This document shows positions 9,569 to 18,436 of a DNA stretch of 64,000 nucleotides, piece by piece; the first letter of the stretch is position 1, and each line of letters opens with the position of its first letter. Source of the DNA: Rhizobium hidalgonense. GTDB taxonomy: Bacteria; Pseudomonadota; Alphaproteobacteria; Rhizobiales; Rhizobiaceae. The DNA is taken from the NCBI RefSeq assembly GCF_002914525.1, contig NZ_LODW01000048.1, forward strand, positions 1 to 64,000, read 5' to 3'. The notes below the pieces were generated by a model, which was given only the letters and a program-made list of their open reading frames with translations, was not told the DNA's origin and did not search any database. A program made the translations under genes and the position numbers.

Positions 9569-9694
9569 GAGATCCCCTTCAACAGCAAGCCGCGATAGCC
9601 GGTTTCGCCCCCGAATGCAAAAGCAGATTTGCGGCAGTTTAAGGCATGATTGGAATAAGACGACAAAAATTTGCTCGGTGACGACATTTGGCGC

Positions 9695-9722
9695 TTGCCA
9701 ATCGCCCCAGCCAACGGATAAT
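9695..9722 (+). promoter_or_regulatory. Predicted sigma-70 promoter of the gcv operon
   Basis: TTGCCA at 9695-9700, a 16-base spacer, then GATAAT at 9717-9722. The predicted transcript starts just before the glycine riboswitch. Together with the riboswitch it accounts for most of the 407-base gene-free stretch 9569-9975. Confidence 0.5.
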
Positions 9723-9731
9723 TGCGCCAAC

Positions 9732-9895
9732 CTTGTTGGGAGAATCCGGTGCTTTCGCCACCGGTGCCGAAGGAGCAACCGCCCCGGAAACTCTCAGGCA
9801 AAAGGACCAGCAAGGGGCAGACGGAACTCTGGAGAGAAGCGTTTTTAAAGCGCTCGCCGAAGGGATAACAATCTCAGGCAAAGGGACAGAGGGGG
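9732..9895 (+). ncRNA. Tandem glycine riboswitch
   Basis: Two consecutive aptamers. The first spans about 9732-9815 and the second about 9816-9895. Diagnostic strings are GCCGAAGGAGCAA and CTCAGGCAAAAGGAC in the first, then CTCTGGAGAGAAGCG, GCCGAAGGGATAACAAT and CTCAGGCAAAGGGACAGAG in the second. This is the gcvT-type riboswitch that senses glycine, and it lies directly upstream of gcvT-gcvH-gcvP. It is known that such switches turn on glycine cleavage when glycine is abundant. Boundaries are approximate. Confidence 0.95.
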
Positions 9896-9917
9896 CTCAG
9901 GAGAGAAGCGCGCAGCC

Positions 9918-9957
9918 GCGCCTTCAGATTTGAGCCCGCGCCTTCGCGAGAAGGCGC
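9918..9957 (+). promoter_or_regulatory. Expression platform of the glycine riboswitch (alternative hairpins)
   Basis: GAAGGCGC at 9950-9957 can pair with either of two identical upstream strings, GCGCCTTC at 9938-9945 (GCGA loop) or 9918-9925. The ribosome binding site GGAGG (9965-9969) starts eight bases later. Switching between these pairings could control gcvT translation. The pairing options are visible; the switching mechanism is inferred. Confidence 0.5.
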
Positions 9958-9975
9958 AAACCCCGGAGGCGTCTT

Positions 9976-11112
9976 TTGGACGATACTGCTGCCCTGAAGA
10001 AAACCCCGCTGCATGGCCTGCATCTTTCGCTCGGCGCCCGCATGGTGCCGTTCGCAGGTTACGACATGCCGGTGCAATATCCGGCCGGCGTGATGAAGGA
10101 ACATCTTCATACCCGCACCGAGGCCGGCATCTTCGATGTCTCGCATATGGGCCAGGTCATCGTGAAGGCGAAATCGGGCAGCTACGAGGATGCCGCGCTG
10201 GCGCTCGAAAGCCTGGTGCCGGTCGACATTCTCGGCCTTGCCGAAGGCCGCCAGCGCTACGGCTTCTTCACCGACGACAGCGGCTGCATTCTCGACGACC
10301 TGATGATCACTCATCTCGACGACCACCTTTTCATCGTCGTCAACGCCTCCTGCAAGGAGGCCGATCTTGCTCATCTGCAAGCCCATATCGGCGACCAGTG
10401 CGACATCACCCTTCTCGATCGCGCCCTGATCGCGCTGCAGGGTCCGCGTGCCGTTGAGGTGCTCGCCGAGCTCTGGGCCGACGTCGCGGCGATGAAATTC
10501 ATGGATGTGCGCCACTGCCGCCTGCACGATGTTTCCTGCCTGGTCTCGCGCTCAGGCTATAGCGGCGAGGACGGCTTCGAAATCTCGATCCCGGCGGACA
10601 AGGCCGTCGATGTCACCATGCGGTTGCTCGAGCATCCCGATGTCCAGGCGATCGGCCTCGGCGCCCGCGACTCGCTGCGCCTCGAAGCCGGCCTTTGCCT
10701 CTACGGCAACGATATCGACACGACCACCTCGCCGGTCGAAGCGGCGCTGGAATGGGCGATGCAGAAGGCGCGGCGCTCGGGTGGCGCACGCGCCGGTGGC
10801 TTCCCGGGCTCCGGCCGCATCCTGTCCGAACTCGAAAACGGCGCTGTCCGCCGCCGCGTCGGCCTGAAGCCGGAAGGCAAGGCGCCGGTGCGTGGCCATG
10901 CCAAGCTCTATGCCGATGCCGAGGGCAAAGCCGAAATCGGCGAAGTCACCTCGGGCGGCTTCGGCCCCAGCGTCGAGGGCCCCGTCGCCATGGGCTATGT
11001 GCCGGTCTCCCATGCTGCGGCCGGCACGCTCGTCTATGCCGAGGTGCGCGGCAAATATCTGCCGGTCACCGTCAGCGCCCTGCCCTTCGTTACACCCACC
11101 TACAAACGCTAA
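9976..11112 (+). CDS. gcvT: Glycine cleavage system T protein (aminomethyltransferase)
   Basis: A 378-residue tetrahydrofolate-dependent aminomethyltransferase. It releases ammonia from the aminomethyl-lipoyl H protein and forms methylene-THF. Family landmarks are [22 protein letters not shown], the catalytic-region string [41 protein letters not shown] and a C-terminal barrel with [12 protein letters not shown]. The start is a TTG at 9976, six bases after GGAGG (9965-9969); no ATG is available before LHGL. A weak start codon under a riboswitch suggests translation-level tuning. First gene of gcvT-gcvH-gcvP. Confidence 0.96.
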   Translation: MDDTAALKKTPLHGLHLSLGARMVPFAGYDMPVQYPAGVMKEHLHTRTEAGIFDVSHMGQVIVKAKSGSYEDAALALESLVPVDILGLAEGRQRYGFFTDDSGCILDDLMITHLDDHLFIVVNASCKEADLAHLQAHIGDQCDITLLDRALIALQGPRAVEVLAELWADVAAMKFMDVRHCRLHDVSCLVSRSGYSGEDGFEISIPADKAVDVTMRLLEHPDVQAIGLGARDSLRLEAGLCLYGNDIDTTTSPVEAALEWAMQKARRSGGARAGGFPGSGRILSELENGAVRRRVGLKPEGKAPVRGHAKLYADAEGKAEIGEVTSGGFGPSVEGPVAMGYVPVSHAAAGTLVYAEVRGKYLPVTVSALPFVTPTYKR

Positions 11113-11134
11113 ACCTTTCCAGAGAGGACGAACA

Positions 11135-11497
11135 ATGCTGAAATTCACCGAAGAACATGAATGGCTGCAGATCGAAGGCGGCGTTGCGACGGTCGGCATC
11201 ACCACCTATGCCGTCGAGCAACTCGGCGACCTGGTTTTCGTCGAACTGCCGGAAGTCGGCGCGACCTTCTCCAAGAACGGCAATGCCGCGACCGTTGAAT
11301 CCGTCAAGGCTGCCTCCGACGTCTATTGTCCGCTCGACGGCGAGATCACCGAGGTCAATCCGGCCATCGTCGCCGATCCCTCGCTGGTCAATTCCGATCC
11401 TCAAGGGTCGGGCTGGTTCTTCAAGCTGAAGCTTGCCAATCCCGCGGACGCCGACGGTCTGCTCGACGAGGCGGCTTATAAGGAGCTCACCGCGTAA
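11135..11497 (+). CDS. gcvH: Glycine cleavage system H protein (lipoyl carrier)
   Basis: A 120-residue lipoyl carrier that shuttles the aminomethyl group between the P and T proteins. The lipoylated lysine is K58 in ESVKAAS. The flanks [13 protein letters not shown] and the C-terminal [10 protein letters not shown] are typical. GAGAGGA precedes the ATG at 11135. The gene lies 22 bases after gcvT, and its stop overlaps the first base of gcvP (TAATG), indicating coupled translation. Confidence 0.97.
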   Translation: MLKFTEEHEWLQIEGGVATVGITTYAVEQLGDLVFVELPEVGATFSKNGNAATVESVKAASDVYCPLDGEITEVNPAIVADPSLVNSDPQGSGWFFKLKLANPADADGLLDEAAYKELTA

Positions 11498-14361
11498 TGA
11501 CGACGCCGACCGAATTCCAGTTCACCGACTATCAGCCCTACGATTTTGCCAATCGCCGTCACATCGGCCCCTCGCCGGCCGAGATGACCGACATGCTGAA
11601 GGCCATCGGCTATAACAGTCTCGACGGGCTGATCGACGCGACACTGCCGCCTTCGATCCGCCAGAAGGCACCGCTCGTCTGGGGCGCGCCGATGACCGAG
11701 CGCGAGGCGCTCGACAAGCTGCGCGACACCGCCAACAAGAACAAGGTGCTGGTCTCGCTGATCGGCCAGGGTTATTACGGCACGATCACCCCGCCGGTCA
11801 TTCAGCGCAACATCCTGGAGAATCCGGCCTGGTACACTGCCTATACGCCCTACCAGCCGGAAATCAGCCAGGGCCGCCTGGAAGCCCTGCTGAACTACCA
11901 GACTATGATCTCGGACCTCACCGGCCTCGACGTCGCCAATGCCTCGCTGCTCGACGAAGCGACCGCCGCCGCCGAAGGCATGGCGATGGCTGAGCGCGTC
12001 TCCAAATCGAAGGCGAAAGCCTTCTTCGTCGATGCCGACTGCCACCCGCAGACTATCGCCCTCATCCGCACCCGCGCCGAGCCGCTTGGCTGGAGCGTCA
12101 TCGTTGGCAATCCCTTCACCGATCTCGATCCCGTCGACGTCTTCGGTGCGATCTTCCAATATCCCGGCACGCACGGTCACGTGCGTGATTTCACCGGCCT
12201 GATCGCCCGCCTGCACCAGGCCGGCGCCATATCAGTCGTCGCCGCCGATATCCTGGCGCTGACGCTGCTGAAATCACCAGGCGAAATGGGCGCCGATATC
12301 GCCGTCGGTTCATCGCAGCGCTTCGGCGTTCCGGTCGGCTACGGCGGCCCGCATGCGGCCTATATGGCTGTGAAAGACGCCATCAAGCGCTCCATGCCCG
12401 GCCGCCTGGTCGGCGTCTCCGTCGATGCTCGCGGCAACCGCGCCTATCGCCTGTCGCTGCAAACCCGCGAGCAGCATATCCGCCGCGAGAAGGCGACCTC
12501 GAACATCTGCACCGCCCAGGTGCTGCTCGCCGTCATGGCCTCGATGTATGCGGTCTTCCACGGTCCGGATGGCATCAAGGCGATCGCCCAGCAGGTGCAC
12601 CAGAAAGCCGTGCTGATGGCCAAGGGCCTGGAAAAGCTCGGCTACAAGGTCGAGCCGGAAAGTTTCTTCGACACGATCACCGTCGATGTCGGCCATATGC
12701 AGGGTCTCATCCTGCGCGCCGCCGTCGCCGAAGGCGTCAATCTGCGCAAGGTCGGCGAAACCGGGATCGGCATGAGCCTCGACGAACGCACCCGACCTGC
12801 AACGCTCGAGGCAGTCTGGCGCGCCCTCGGCGGCAATTTCACCATTGCCGATTTCGAACCGTCCTACCGGCTGCCGAAGGACATGCTGCGCACCAGCGAT
12901 TACCTCAGCCATCCGATCTTCCACATGAACCGCGCCGAAAGCGAGATGACGCGGTACATCCGCCGGCTCTCCGACCGCGATCTGGCGCTCGACCGCTCGA
13001 TGATCCCGCTCGGCTCCTGCACGATGAAGCTGAATGCGACGGCGGAAATGCTGCCGATCACCTGGCCTGAATTTTCCGACATCCACCCCTTCGTGCCGGC
13101 AGATCAGGCGCTCGGCTATCGCGAAATGATCGACGACCTGATCGAAAAGCTCTGCGCCGTCACCGGCTACGATGCTTTCTCGATGCAGCCGAATTCCGGC
13201 GCTCAGGGCGAATATGCCGGCCTGCTGACGATCCGCAACTACCATATCGCCAACGGCGAGGGTCATCGCGACGTCTGCCTGATCCCGACCTCGGCCCATG
13301 GAACTAACCCGGCCTCGGCCCAGATGGTCGGCATGAAGGTCGTCGTCGTCAAGGTGCGGGAAAACGGCGACATCGATCTCGACGATTTCCGCGCCAAGGC
13401 TGCGGAACATGCGGCAAATCTCTCCTGCTGCATGATCACCTACCCCTCGACACATGGCGTCTTCGAGGAAACGGTCAAGGAGATTTGCGAACTGGTGCAT
13501 GCCAATGGCGGCCAGGTCTATCTCGATGGCGCCAACATGAACGCCATGGTCGGCCTGTCCCGCCCTGGTGACATCGGCTCCGACGTTTCTCACCTGAACC
13601 TGCACAAAACCTTCTGCATCCCGCATGGCGGCGGCGGTCCCGGCATGGGCCCGATCGGCGTCAAGGCGCATCTGGCGCCCCACCTGCCCGGCCATCCCGA
13701 AACCGACGGACGCCCCGGCGCGGTCTCGGCCGCCGCCTTCGGCTCGGCCTCAATCCTGCCGATCTCCTGGAGCTACTGTCTGATGATGGGCGGCGAAGGC
13801 CTGACCCAGGCAACCAAGGTGGCGATCCTCAACGCCAACTACATCGCTACCCGGCTAAAGGGCGCCTATGACGTGCTCTACAAGTCAAAGAACGGCCGGG
13901 TCGCCCATGAATGCATCATCGACACCCGCCCGCTGGTCGACAGCGCCGGCGTCACCGTCGACGACGTCGCCAAGCGGCTGATCGACTGTGGCTTCCACGC
14001 GCCGACGATGAGCTGGCCGGTGGCTGGCACACTGATGATCGAGCCGACGGAAAGCGAGACCAAGGCCGAGCTCGACCGCTTCTGCGAGGCGATGCTGGCG
14101 ATCCGCGAGGAAGCCCGCGCCATCGAAGACGGCCGCATGGACAGGACCGACAATCCGCTGAAGAACGCCCCGCACACGGTGGAAGACCTCGTCGGCGAAT
14201 GGAACCGGCCCTACAGCCGGGAGCAGGCCTGCTTCCCACCCGGCGCCTTCCGCGTCGACAAATACTGGTCCCCGGTCAACCGCGTCGACAATGTCTACGG
14301 CGACCGCAACCTCATCTGCACCTGCCCGCCGGTGGAGAGTTATGCGGAGGCTGCGGAGTAG
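11497..14361 (+). CDS. gcvP: Glycine dehydrogenase (decarboxylating), P protein
   Basis: A 954-residue PLP enzyme that decarboxylates glycine and loads aminomethyl onto GcvH. It is the long single-chain form with both halves. The N-terminal half contains [14 protein letters not shown] and [19 protein letters not shown]. The C-terminal half holds the PLP lysine K704 in [21 protein letters not shown]. The length matches the family (about 950). A long antisense open frame (12310-13695) is a composition shadow. A hairpin without a clear U tract follows at 14374. Confidence 0.97.
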   Translation: MTTPTEFQFTDYQPYDFANRRHIGPSPAEMTDMLKAIGYNSLDGLIDATLPPSIRQKAPLVWGAPMTEREALDKLRDTANKNKVLVSLIGQGYYGTITPPVIQRNILENPAWYTAYTPYQPEISQGRLEALLNYQTMISDLTGLDVANASLLDEATAAAEGMAMAERVSKSKAKAFFVDADCHPQTIALIRTRAEPLGWSVIVGNPFTDLDPVDVFGAIFQYPGTHGHVRDFTGLIARLHQAGAISVVAADILALTLLKSPGEMGADIAVGSSQRFGVPVGYGGPHAAYMAVKDAIKRSMPGRLVGVSVDARGNRAYRLSLQTREQHIRREKATSNICTAQVLLAVMASMYAVFHGPDGIKAIAQQVHQKAVLMAKGLEKLGYKVEPESFFDTITVDVGHMQGLILRAAVAEGVNLRKVGETGIGMSLDERTRPATLEAVWRALGGNFTIADFEPSYRLPKDMLRTSDYLSHPIFHMNRAESEMTRYIRRLSDRDLALDRSMIPLGSCTMKLNATAEMLPITWPEFSDIHPFVPADQALGYREMIDDLIEKLCAVTGYDAFSMQPNSGAQGEYAGLLTIRNYHIANGEGHRDVCLIPTSAHGTNPASAQMVGMKVVVVKVRENGDIDLDDFRAKAAEHAANLSCCMITYPSTHGVFEETVKEICELVHANGGQVYLDGANMNAMVGLSRPGDIGSDVSHLNLHKTFCIPHGGGGPGMGPIGVKAHLAPHLPGHPETDGRPGAVSAAAFGSASILPISWSYCLMMGGEGLTQATKVAILNANYIATRLKGAYDVLYKSKNGRVAHECIIDTRPLVDSAGVTVDDVAKRLIDCGFHAPTMSWPVAGTLMIEPTESETKAELDRFCEAMLAIREEARAIEDGRMDRTDNPLKNAPHTVEDLVGEWNRPYSREQACFPPGAFRVDKYWSPVNRVDNVYGDRNLICTCPPVESYAEAAE

Positions 14362-14373
14362 AATGCATTCGGC

Positions 14374-14402
14374 GAGCCCCTTCCACGAATTGGGAGGGGC
14401 TC
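14374..14402 (+). terminator. Hairpin downstream of gcvP
   Basis: Eleven-base stem GAGCCCCTTCC (14374-14384) / GGGAGGGGCTC (14392-14402) with one G-U pair. No U run follows, so it may be a transcript-stabilising hairpin or a weak terminator. Confidence 0.45.
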
Positions 14403-14516
14403 AGCTTATGACGAGGCACAAGGGTCAAATTTAACCTTTCTTAGCAAGTCTCTGTTAGCAATTGAAAATGGGCGGTTTCTTTCAGCCGTCGACTTTTGTT
14501 TTGCGTGCAGGTTCTC

Positions 14517-15557
14517 ATGCGTCCATCGGCTGTGCCAGCAATCCTCCTCGCCGCCCTGATCCTGTCGGGATGCGCCGCCAGTTCCGGCGCAGAAGATGTG
14601 CTCACCCCAGTGCCGTCGGCCGAAACGACCAATGCGATCACCAAGCCTGGTGGCCCAATCCCGGCTGCTGCCGTGGGTGAAGCTGCTCCGCAGGCCAGCG
14701 CGCCGCAAGAGGCGTTGAGCTGGACAGGGCAGGTTCCGGAGCCGCAGGCGCTCGTGCCCGCAGACAGGCCGGTCGGCATGCCGATGCCGACGGAACGGCC
14801 GGTGGCGATGCTGATGCCTGCCAACCCGGAAGCCGATCCCGATAACAGCACCAAATCGCCGACGCGCTCGCGAATTTACGGCCACCGCTTCCGTGATGCC
14901 AAGCCGATCAATTTCGGCAGAACTTCGCCGAGAAAGCTTGCCGTGCACGGCGTCGACGTGTCGCGCTGGCAAGGTGAGATCGACTGGGAGACGCTGCGGT
15001 CGCAGGGCGCCAACTTCGTCTACATCAAGGCGACCGACGGCGGTGATCACCTCGATCCGATGTTCAAGAAGAACTGGCGCCGTGCCAAGGAAGCCGGTCT
15101 GAAACACGGCGCCTATCACTTCTTCTACTGGTGCCGGACAGCCGGCGAACAGGCCGACTGGTTCATCCGCAATGTGCCGAGGGAAGCAAACGCCCTTCCG
15201 CCCGTGATCGACGTCGAATGGAACGGCGAATCGAGCTGCAAGCGGCGCATTTCCCCCGCCCGCGTCCGCGAAAAGATGCAGGTTTTCATGGACAAGCTGG
15301 AGCGCTATTACGGCCAGCGCCCGATCATCTACACGGCGCCGGATTTCTACCGCGACAATCTGAAGGGCCAGATGCTCGACTATCCCTTCTGGCTGCGCTC
15401 GGTCGCCGCTCATCCGTCCAAGGTCTATCCCGGCCGCAAATGGCTCTTCTGGCAATATTCCGGTTCCGGCCTCTCCGACGGCGTCGACGGCAAGATCGAC
15501 CTCAACGTCTTCAACGGCAACGAAAGCGATTGGCACGACTGGGTAGCGGCGCGGTGA
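14517..15557 (+). CDS. GH25 muramidase (lysozyme-like) lipoprotein
   Basis: A 346-residue protein with signal MRPSAVPAILLAALILSGC, lipobox LSGC, so anchored in the periplasm. After a Pro-rich, low-complexity linker (to about 130) comes a glycoside hydrolase 25 domain. VHGVDVSRWQGEIDW carries the first catalytic-site Asp, and PPVIDVEWNGES carries the Asp-x-Glu pair. AYHFFYWC and FWQYSGSGLSDGVDGKIDLNVF are further family segments. GH25 enzymes cut the MurNAc-GlcNAc bond. The start at 14517 gives a proper lipoprotein signal; an upstream alternative adds seven residues. Likely in cell-wall remodelling; no phage genes are nearby. Confidence 0.9.
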   Translation: MRPSAVPAILLAALILSGCAASSGAEDVLTPVPSAETTNAITKPGGPIPAAAVGEAAPQASAPQEALSWTGQVPEPQALVPADRPVGMPMPTERPVAMLMPANPEADPDNSTKSPTRSRIYGHRFRDAKPINFGRTSPRKLAVHGVDVSRWQGEIDWETLRSQGANFVYIKATDGGDHLDPMFKKNWRRAKEAGLKHGAYHFFYWCRTAGEQADWFIRNVPREANALPPVIDVEWNGESSCKRRISPARVREKMQVFMDKLERYYGQRPIIYTAPDFYRDNLKGQMLDYPFWLRSVAAHPSKVYPGRKWLFWQYSGSGLSDGVDGKIDLNVFNGNESDWHDWVAAR

Positions 15558-15604
15558 CAGAGAGGTTTGGCTCGCACGATGTCGACCGAAAACCGCAAAA
15601 TGCA

Positions 15605-16660
15605 CTAGCGTTTGCCGATCGATGGGCTGAACACCATAAGGCTTAGGATCTCGAAAAGTACCTGTGCCCCAGCATGCGCGGTGTTGGTCGTTGCGTCATA
15701 TTGCGGGGCAACCTCGACGACGTCGCCGCCCACCAGATTTATCCCTTTCAGCCCGCGTATCAGCTCGAGGACTTCACGAGTGGTCAATCCTCCGACCTCG
15801 GGAGTGCCTGTACCAGGTGCAAAACTCGGATCGAGGCTGTCTATGTCGAAGGAAAGATAGGTCGGGCCGTCGCCGACGATGGATTTTGCTTTGGCGACCA
15901 CCGCAGCAATCCCCATACCGCTAATGTCTTCGGCATGGATCACGGTCATTCCCGACGCATAGGAGAATTCCCACAAATATTCCGCCGAACCACGGATGCC
16001 AATCTGGATTGTCCTCGTCGGATCGAGTGCGCCGTCCAACACAGCATTGCGGAACGGCCCGCCGTGATGAAACTTGGTTTGATCGAATGCGCCGCTTGTA
16101 TCGCAATGGGCATCGATATGGATGAGCCCGACCGGCTGTTGCCGGCCGATGGCCTTCAAGATCGGATGGCTGATGGAGTGATCACCACCAACCGAAAGCG
16201 GCGCAACGCCGGCGTCGACGATCTGACCCACACGCTTTTCAATGTCGTCGTGGCTGAGTTCGAGCCGGTAGCGGCTTTGGAACGGCACGTCGCCTATGTC
16301 GGCCACCCGAAGATCAAAAACCGGCGCCGTGGCGAGAACGTGATTGTAGGGACCGATCCTTTCTATGGCGCGAAGCGCTCTCGGTCCGAAACGGGAGCCC
16401 GGGCGGTTGGTGACGCCGAGATCCATGGGTATCCCGGTGATCGCAACCTGCAGATTGCCGAAGTCCGGCTCATCGGCTGCGACCTGCATATAGGGTGCGC
16501 TGAGGAATGTTGGTACACCGGCGTATGGCGCCAGTCGCGTGCCGTTCTTGGAGATGATCTTCTCCGCCACTTTCCGAAACTTCTCATCGAATATCCCACC
16601 GCCATTGGCGTCCGCGAATTCTGCGCGCAACTGTTCGAGTCGCGTTTTGTCCCACACCAT
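15605..16660 (-). CDS. speB: Ureohydrolase, agmatinase family
   Basis: A 351-residue manganese ureohydrolase. The metal ligands are visible in order: H161 in GGDHSISHP, D183/H185/D187 in HIDAHCDT, and D272/D274 in SFDIDSLDPSFAPGTGTPE. Agmatinases hydrolyse agmatine to putrescine and urea, and close relatives act on guanidinobutyrate or other guanidino acids. The start at 16660 (MVWDKTRLEQL) is preferred because an upstream in-frame extension is Arg-rich and lies in a divergent promoter region. It is divergent from an aminotransferase and near a flavin monooxygenase cluster, so its substrate may not be agmatine. Confidence 0.85.
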   Translation of the reverse strand: MVWDKTRLEQLRAEFADANGGGIFDEKFRKVAEKIISKNGTRLAPYAGVPTFLSAPYMQVAADEPDFGNLQVAITGIPMDLGVTNRPGSRFGPRALRAIERIGPYNHVLATAPVFDLRVADIGDVPFQSRYRLELSHDDIEKRVGQIVDAGVAPLSVGGDHSISHPILKAIGRQQPVGLIHIDAHCDTSGAFDQTKFHHGGPFRNAVLDGALDPTRTIQIGIRGSAEYLWEFSYASGMTVIHAEDISGMGIAAVVAKAKSIVGDGPTYLSFDIDSLDPSFAPGTGTPEVGGLTTREVLELIRGLKGINLVGGDVVEVAPQYDATTNTAHAGAQVLFEILSLMVFSPSIGKR

Positions 16661-16713
16661 GCGCCTACGTCTCCGCTTCGGTTCCGTCTCAGCCGACAAA
16701 GGGGTTGAGAAGG

Positions 16714-16742
16714 CAATTGGTATCGTTGTAGCAATCGGTATC
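16714..16742. promoter_or_regulatory. Paired 11-bp direct repeat in a divergent promoter region
   Basis: CAATTGGTATC (16714-16724) and CAATCGGTATC (16732-16742) differ at one position and are 18 bases apart, between the divergent ureohydrolase and aminotransferase genes. A direct repeat here could bind the nearby GntR or LysR regulator. Operator function is inferred. Confidence 0.4.
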
Positions 16743-16756
16743 AAAGAGATATCGAA

Positions 16757-17920
16757 ATGATCGCTGCAAAACCCAATTTACTTGTTTCCCGCCTCTCTGC
16801 CCCGCCCATTCCTTCCGTCATCGCCTGGAGCCGCGAATATAGAGGGAGCAAGGGGCCGCTCATCGATCTATCGCAAGCCGTGCCCGGCTATCCCGCCTCT
16901 CCGGAGATGCTTCGCCTGCTTGGCGAGGCGGCCGGACAACAGACGATGACCGGCTACGGTCCGATCGAAGGCGAGCCTTTGTTGCGCAAGGCCTATGCGG
17001 AACATATCGCCGCGCTTTACGGCGCCGACCTTTCCGCAGGCAATATCCACATCACCGCCGGCTGCAATCAGGCGTTCATGTGCGCGGCGATCGCCCTTGC
17101 TGGCGCTGGTGATACGGTGGCTCTCACCAATCCCTTCTATTTCAACCACGACACGACGCTGTCGATGCTGGGGATAGGACGTCGATTGGTTGAGTGCGAT
17201 CCGGCCAGCGGTTTTCTGCCTGATCCTAGTTCGGCCGAGGCAGCACTTGCGGCCGGCGCCAAGGTGCTGGCAGTCGTCACACCTAACAATCCCACCGGCG
17301 CGGTGTATCCGCTGAGCCTGCTGCACGAGCTTTTTGTTCTTTGCCGGAAGTATGGTGCCTGGCTGATCCTTGATGAAACCTATCGCGATTTCCTTGACGA
17401 GGATTACGGCCGGCCGCACTCACTCCTGTCCGAGCCGGGTTGGGAGGACACGGTCGTTCTTCTTTACAGTTTTTCGAAATCCTTCTGCATCCCCGGCCAC
17501 AGGCTGGGTGCCATCACGGCAGGACCCAAACTCGTCGCCGAGATCGCCAAAGTGATGGACAATATGCAGATTTGCGCCCCGCGCTCGGCTCAGATCGCGG
17601 TTGCATCGGCCATCCCGGCGCTTGCCGATTGGCGGGCCGGCAACCGGCTGGAAATCGAGCGCCGGGCGGATGCGCTAAAACAGGTCTTTTCCAACCTGGG
17701 TGATTGGCAGATAGGGGCGATCGGCGCCTATTTCGCCTTCGTCCGGCACCCCTTCCCCGACCGATCGTCTTCCGAGGTCACCGAAAGACTCGCCAGGGAA
17801 TCGGGCATCGTCTGTTTGCCCGGGGCCTATTTCGGCGAGGGACAAGAGCATTACCTCAGACTTGCCTTTGCCAATGCGGATGTCGCCTCGATAGGACTAT
17901 TGTCGGAGCGGCTCCGCTAA
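16757..17920 (+). CDS. PLP-dependent aminotransferase (class I/II)
   Basis: A 387-residue fold-type I aminotransferase. It has the substrate-loop region IDLSQAVPGYPASPE, the PNNPTGAVYP motif, the cofactor Asp in LILDETYRDF, and the Schiff-base lysine K241 in YSFSKSFCIPGHRLG. The C-terminus carries the carboxylate-binding region with LPGAYFGEGQEHYLRLAF. It transfers an amino group to a 2-oxo acid; the substrate is unknown. ATG 16757 follows AAGAGAT. It is divergent from the ureohydrolase and converges on the flavin reductase. I infer a shared catabolic role with the block 15605-24817. Confidence 0.88.
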   Translation: MIAAKPNLLVSRLSAPPIPSVIAWSREYRGSKGPLIDLSQAVPGYPASPEMLRLLGEAAGQQTMTGYGPIEGEPLLRKAYAEHIAALYGADLSAGNIHITAGCNQAFMCAAIALAGAGDTVALTNPFYFNHDTTLSMLGIGRRLVECDPASGFLPDPSSAEAALAAGAKVLAVVTPNNPTGAVYPLSLLHELFVLCRKYGAWLILDETYRDFLDEDYGRPHSLLSEPGWEDTVVLLYSFSKSFCIPGHRLGAITAGPKLVAEIAKVMDNMQICAPRSAQIAVASAIPALADWRAGNRLEIERRADALKQVFSNLGDWQIGAIGAYFAFVRHPFPDRSSSEVTERLARESGIVCLPGAYFGEGQEHYLRLAFANADVASIGLLSERLR

Positions 17921-18436
17921 AACGTGGTGATCGACCTCCACAGGAAGTTCACGATAGCCACCGCCCCAATAGATGAGCGGGCCTATACCCTGTCGGACTT
18001 GGATGGCGCAGATATGTCCGATCAAAATGGCATGAGAATGATGGTGGAATGCCGTTTCGAGCTTGCAGTCCAGCACGGTAAGGGCGTTTTCGAGAACGGC
18101 CGCGCCGGTCCTGAGGCGATACCATTCCGCATTGCCGAAGCGTTCGATGCCCTTGCGTCCGTCGAAACCCGCAAAGGATTGCGCCACCTGCTGCTGGTCG
18201 GCAGCGAGCACATTCACACAGAAACAGCCGTACCGATGCAACACCGGCCATGAGGAAGATGCGCGGTTGACACTGACGATGACGGAGGGCACCTCCGCCG
18301 AAAATGAAGAGACCGAGGTTGCGGTGAAGCCGGTGCGGTCTTGTCCGTCGCCGACCGTGATCACGCTGACCGCACCGGCCAGATGACGCATCGAAAGCTT
18401 GAAGTCTGCTTCGCTGATCAAAGCCTCGGCACTCAT
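17897..18436 (-). CDS. Flavin reductase family protein (partner of the monooxygenase)
   Basis: A 179-residue flavin reductase of the HpaC/SnaC type. FKLSMRHLAGAVSVITV and GFTATSVSSFSAEVPSVIVSVNR form the FMN-binding barrel. FCVNVLAADQQQVAQSFAG and a His-rich VDHHVLAEPL end follow. These enzymes use NAD(P)H to supply reduced FMN to a separate monooxygenase. The start at 18436 overlaps the stop of the upstream monooxygenase gene by four bases (ATGA), so the pair is translated together. The 3' end overlaps the convergent aminotransferase by 24 bases. Confidence 0.88.
   Translation of the reverse strand: MSAEALISEADFKLSMRHLAGAVSVITVGDGQDRTGFTATSVSSFSAEVPSVIVSVNRASSSWPVLHRYGCFCVNVLAADQQQVAQSFAGFDGRKGIERFGNAEWYRLRTGAAVLENALTVLDCKLETAFHHHSHAILIGHICAIQVRQGIGPLIYWGGGYRELPVEVDHHVLAEPLRQ

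Noticed and set aside
9896..9910. A third glycine aptamer
   Set aside because: Only the first 15 or so bases of an aptamer recur; the GCCGAAGG and CTCAGGCAAA core strings are absent after this point.
12310..13695. Long open frame (461 residues) on the minus strand inside gcvP
   Set aside because: It lies wholly antisense to a clearly conserved gene, lacks any family resemblance and has the His/Asp/Arg-rich composition typical of GC-rich shadow frames.
14517..15557. Phage endolysin or prophage remnant
   Set aside because: The GH25 protein has a lipoprotein signal and no phage structural, holin or integrase genes are around it.
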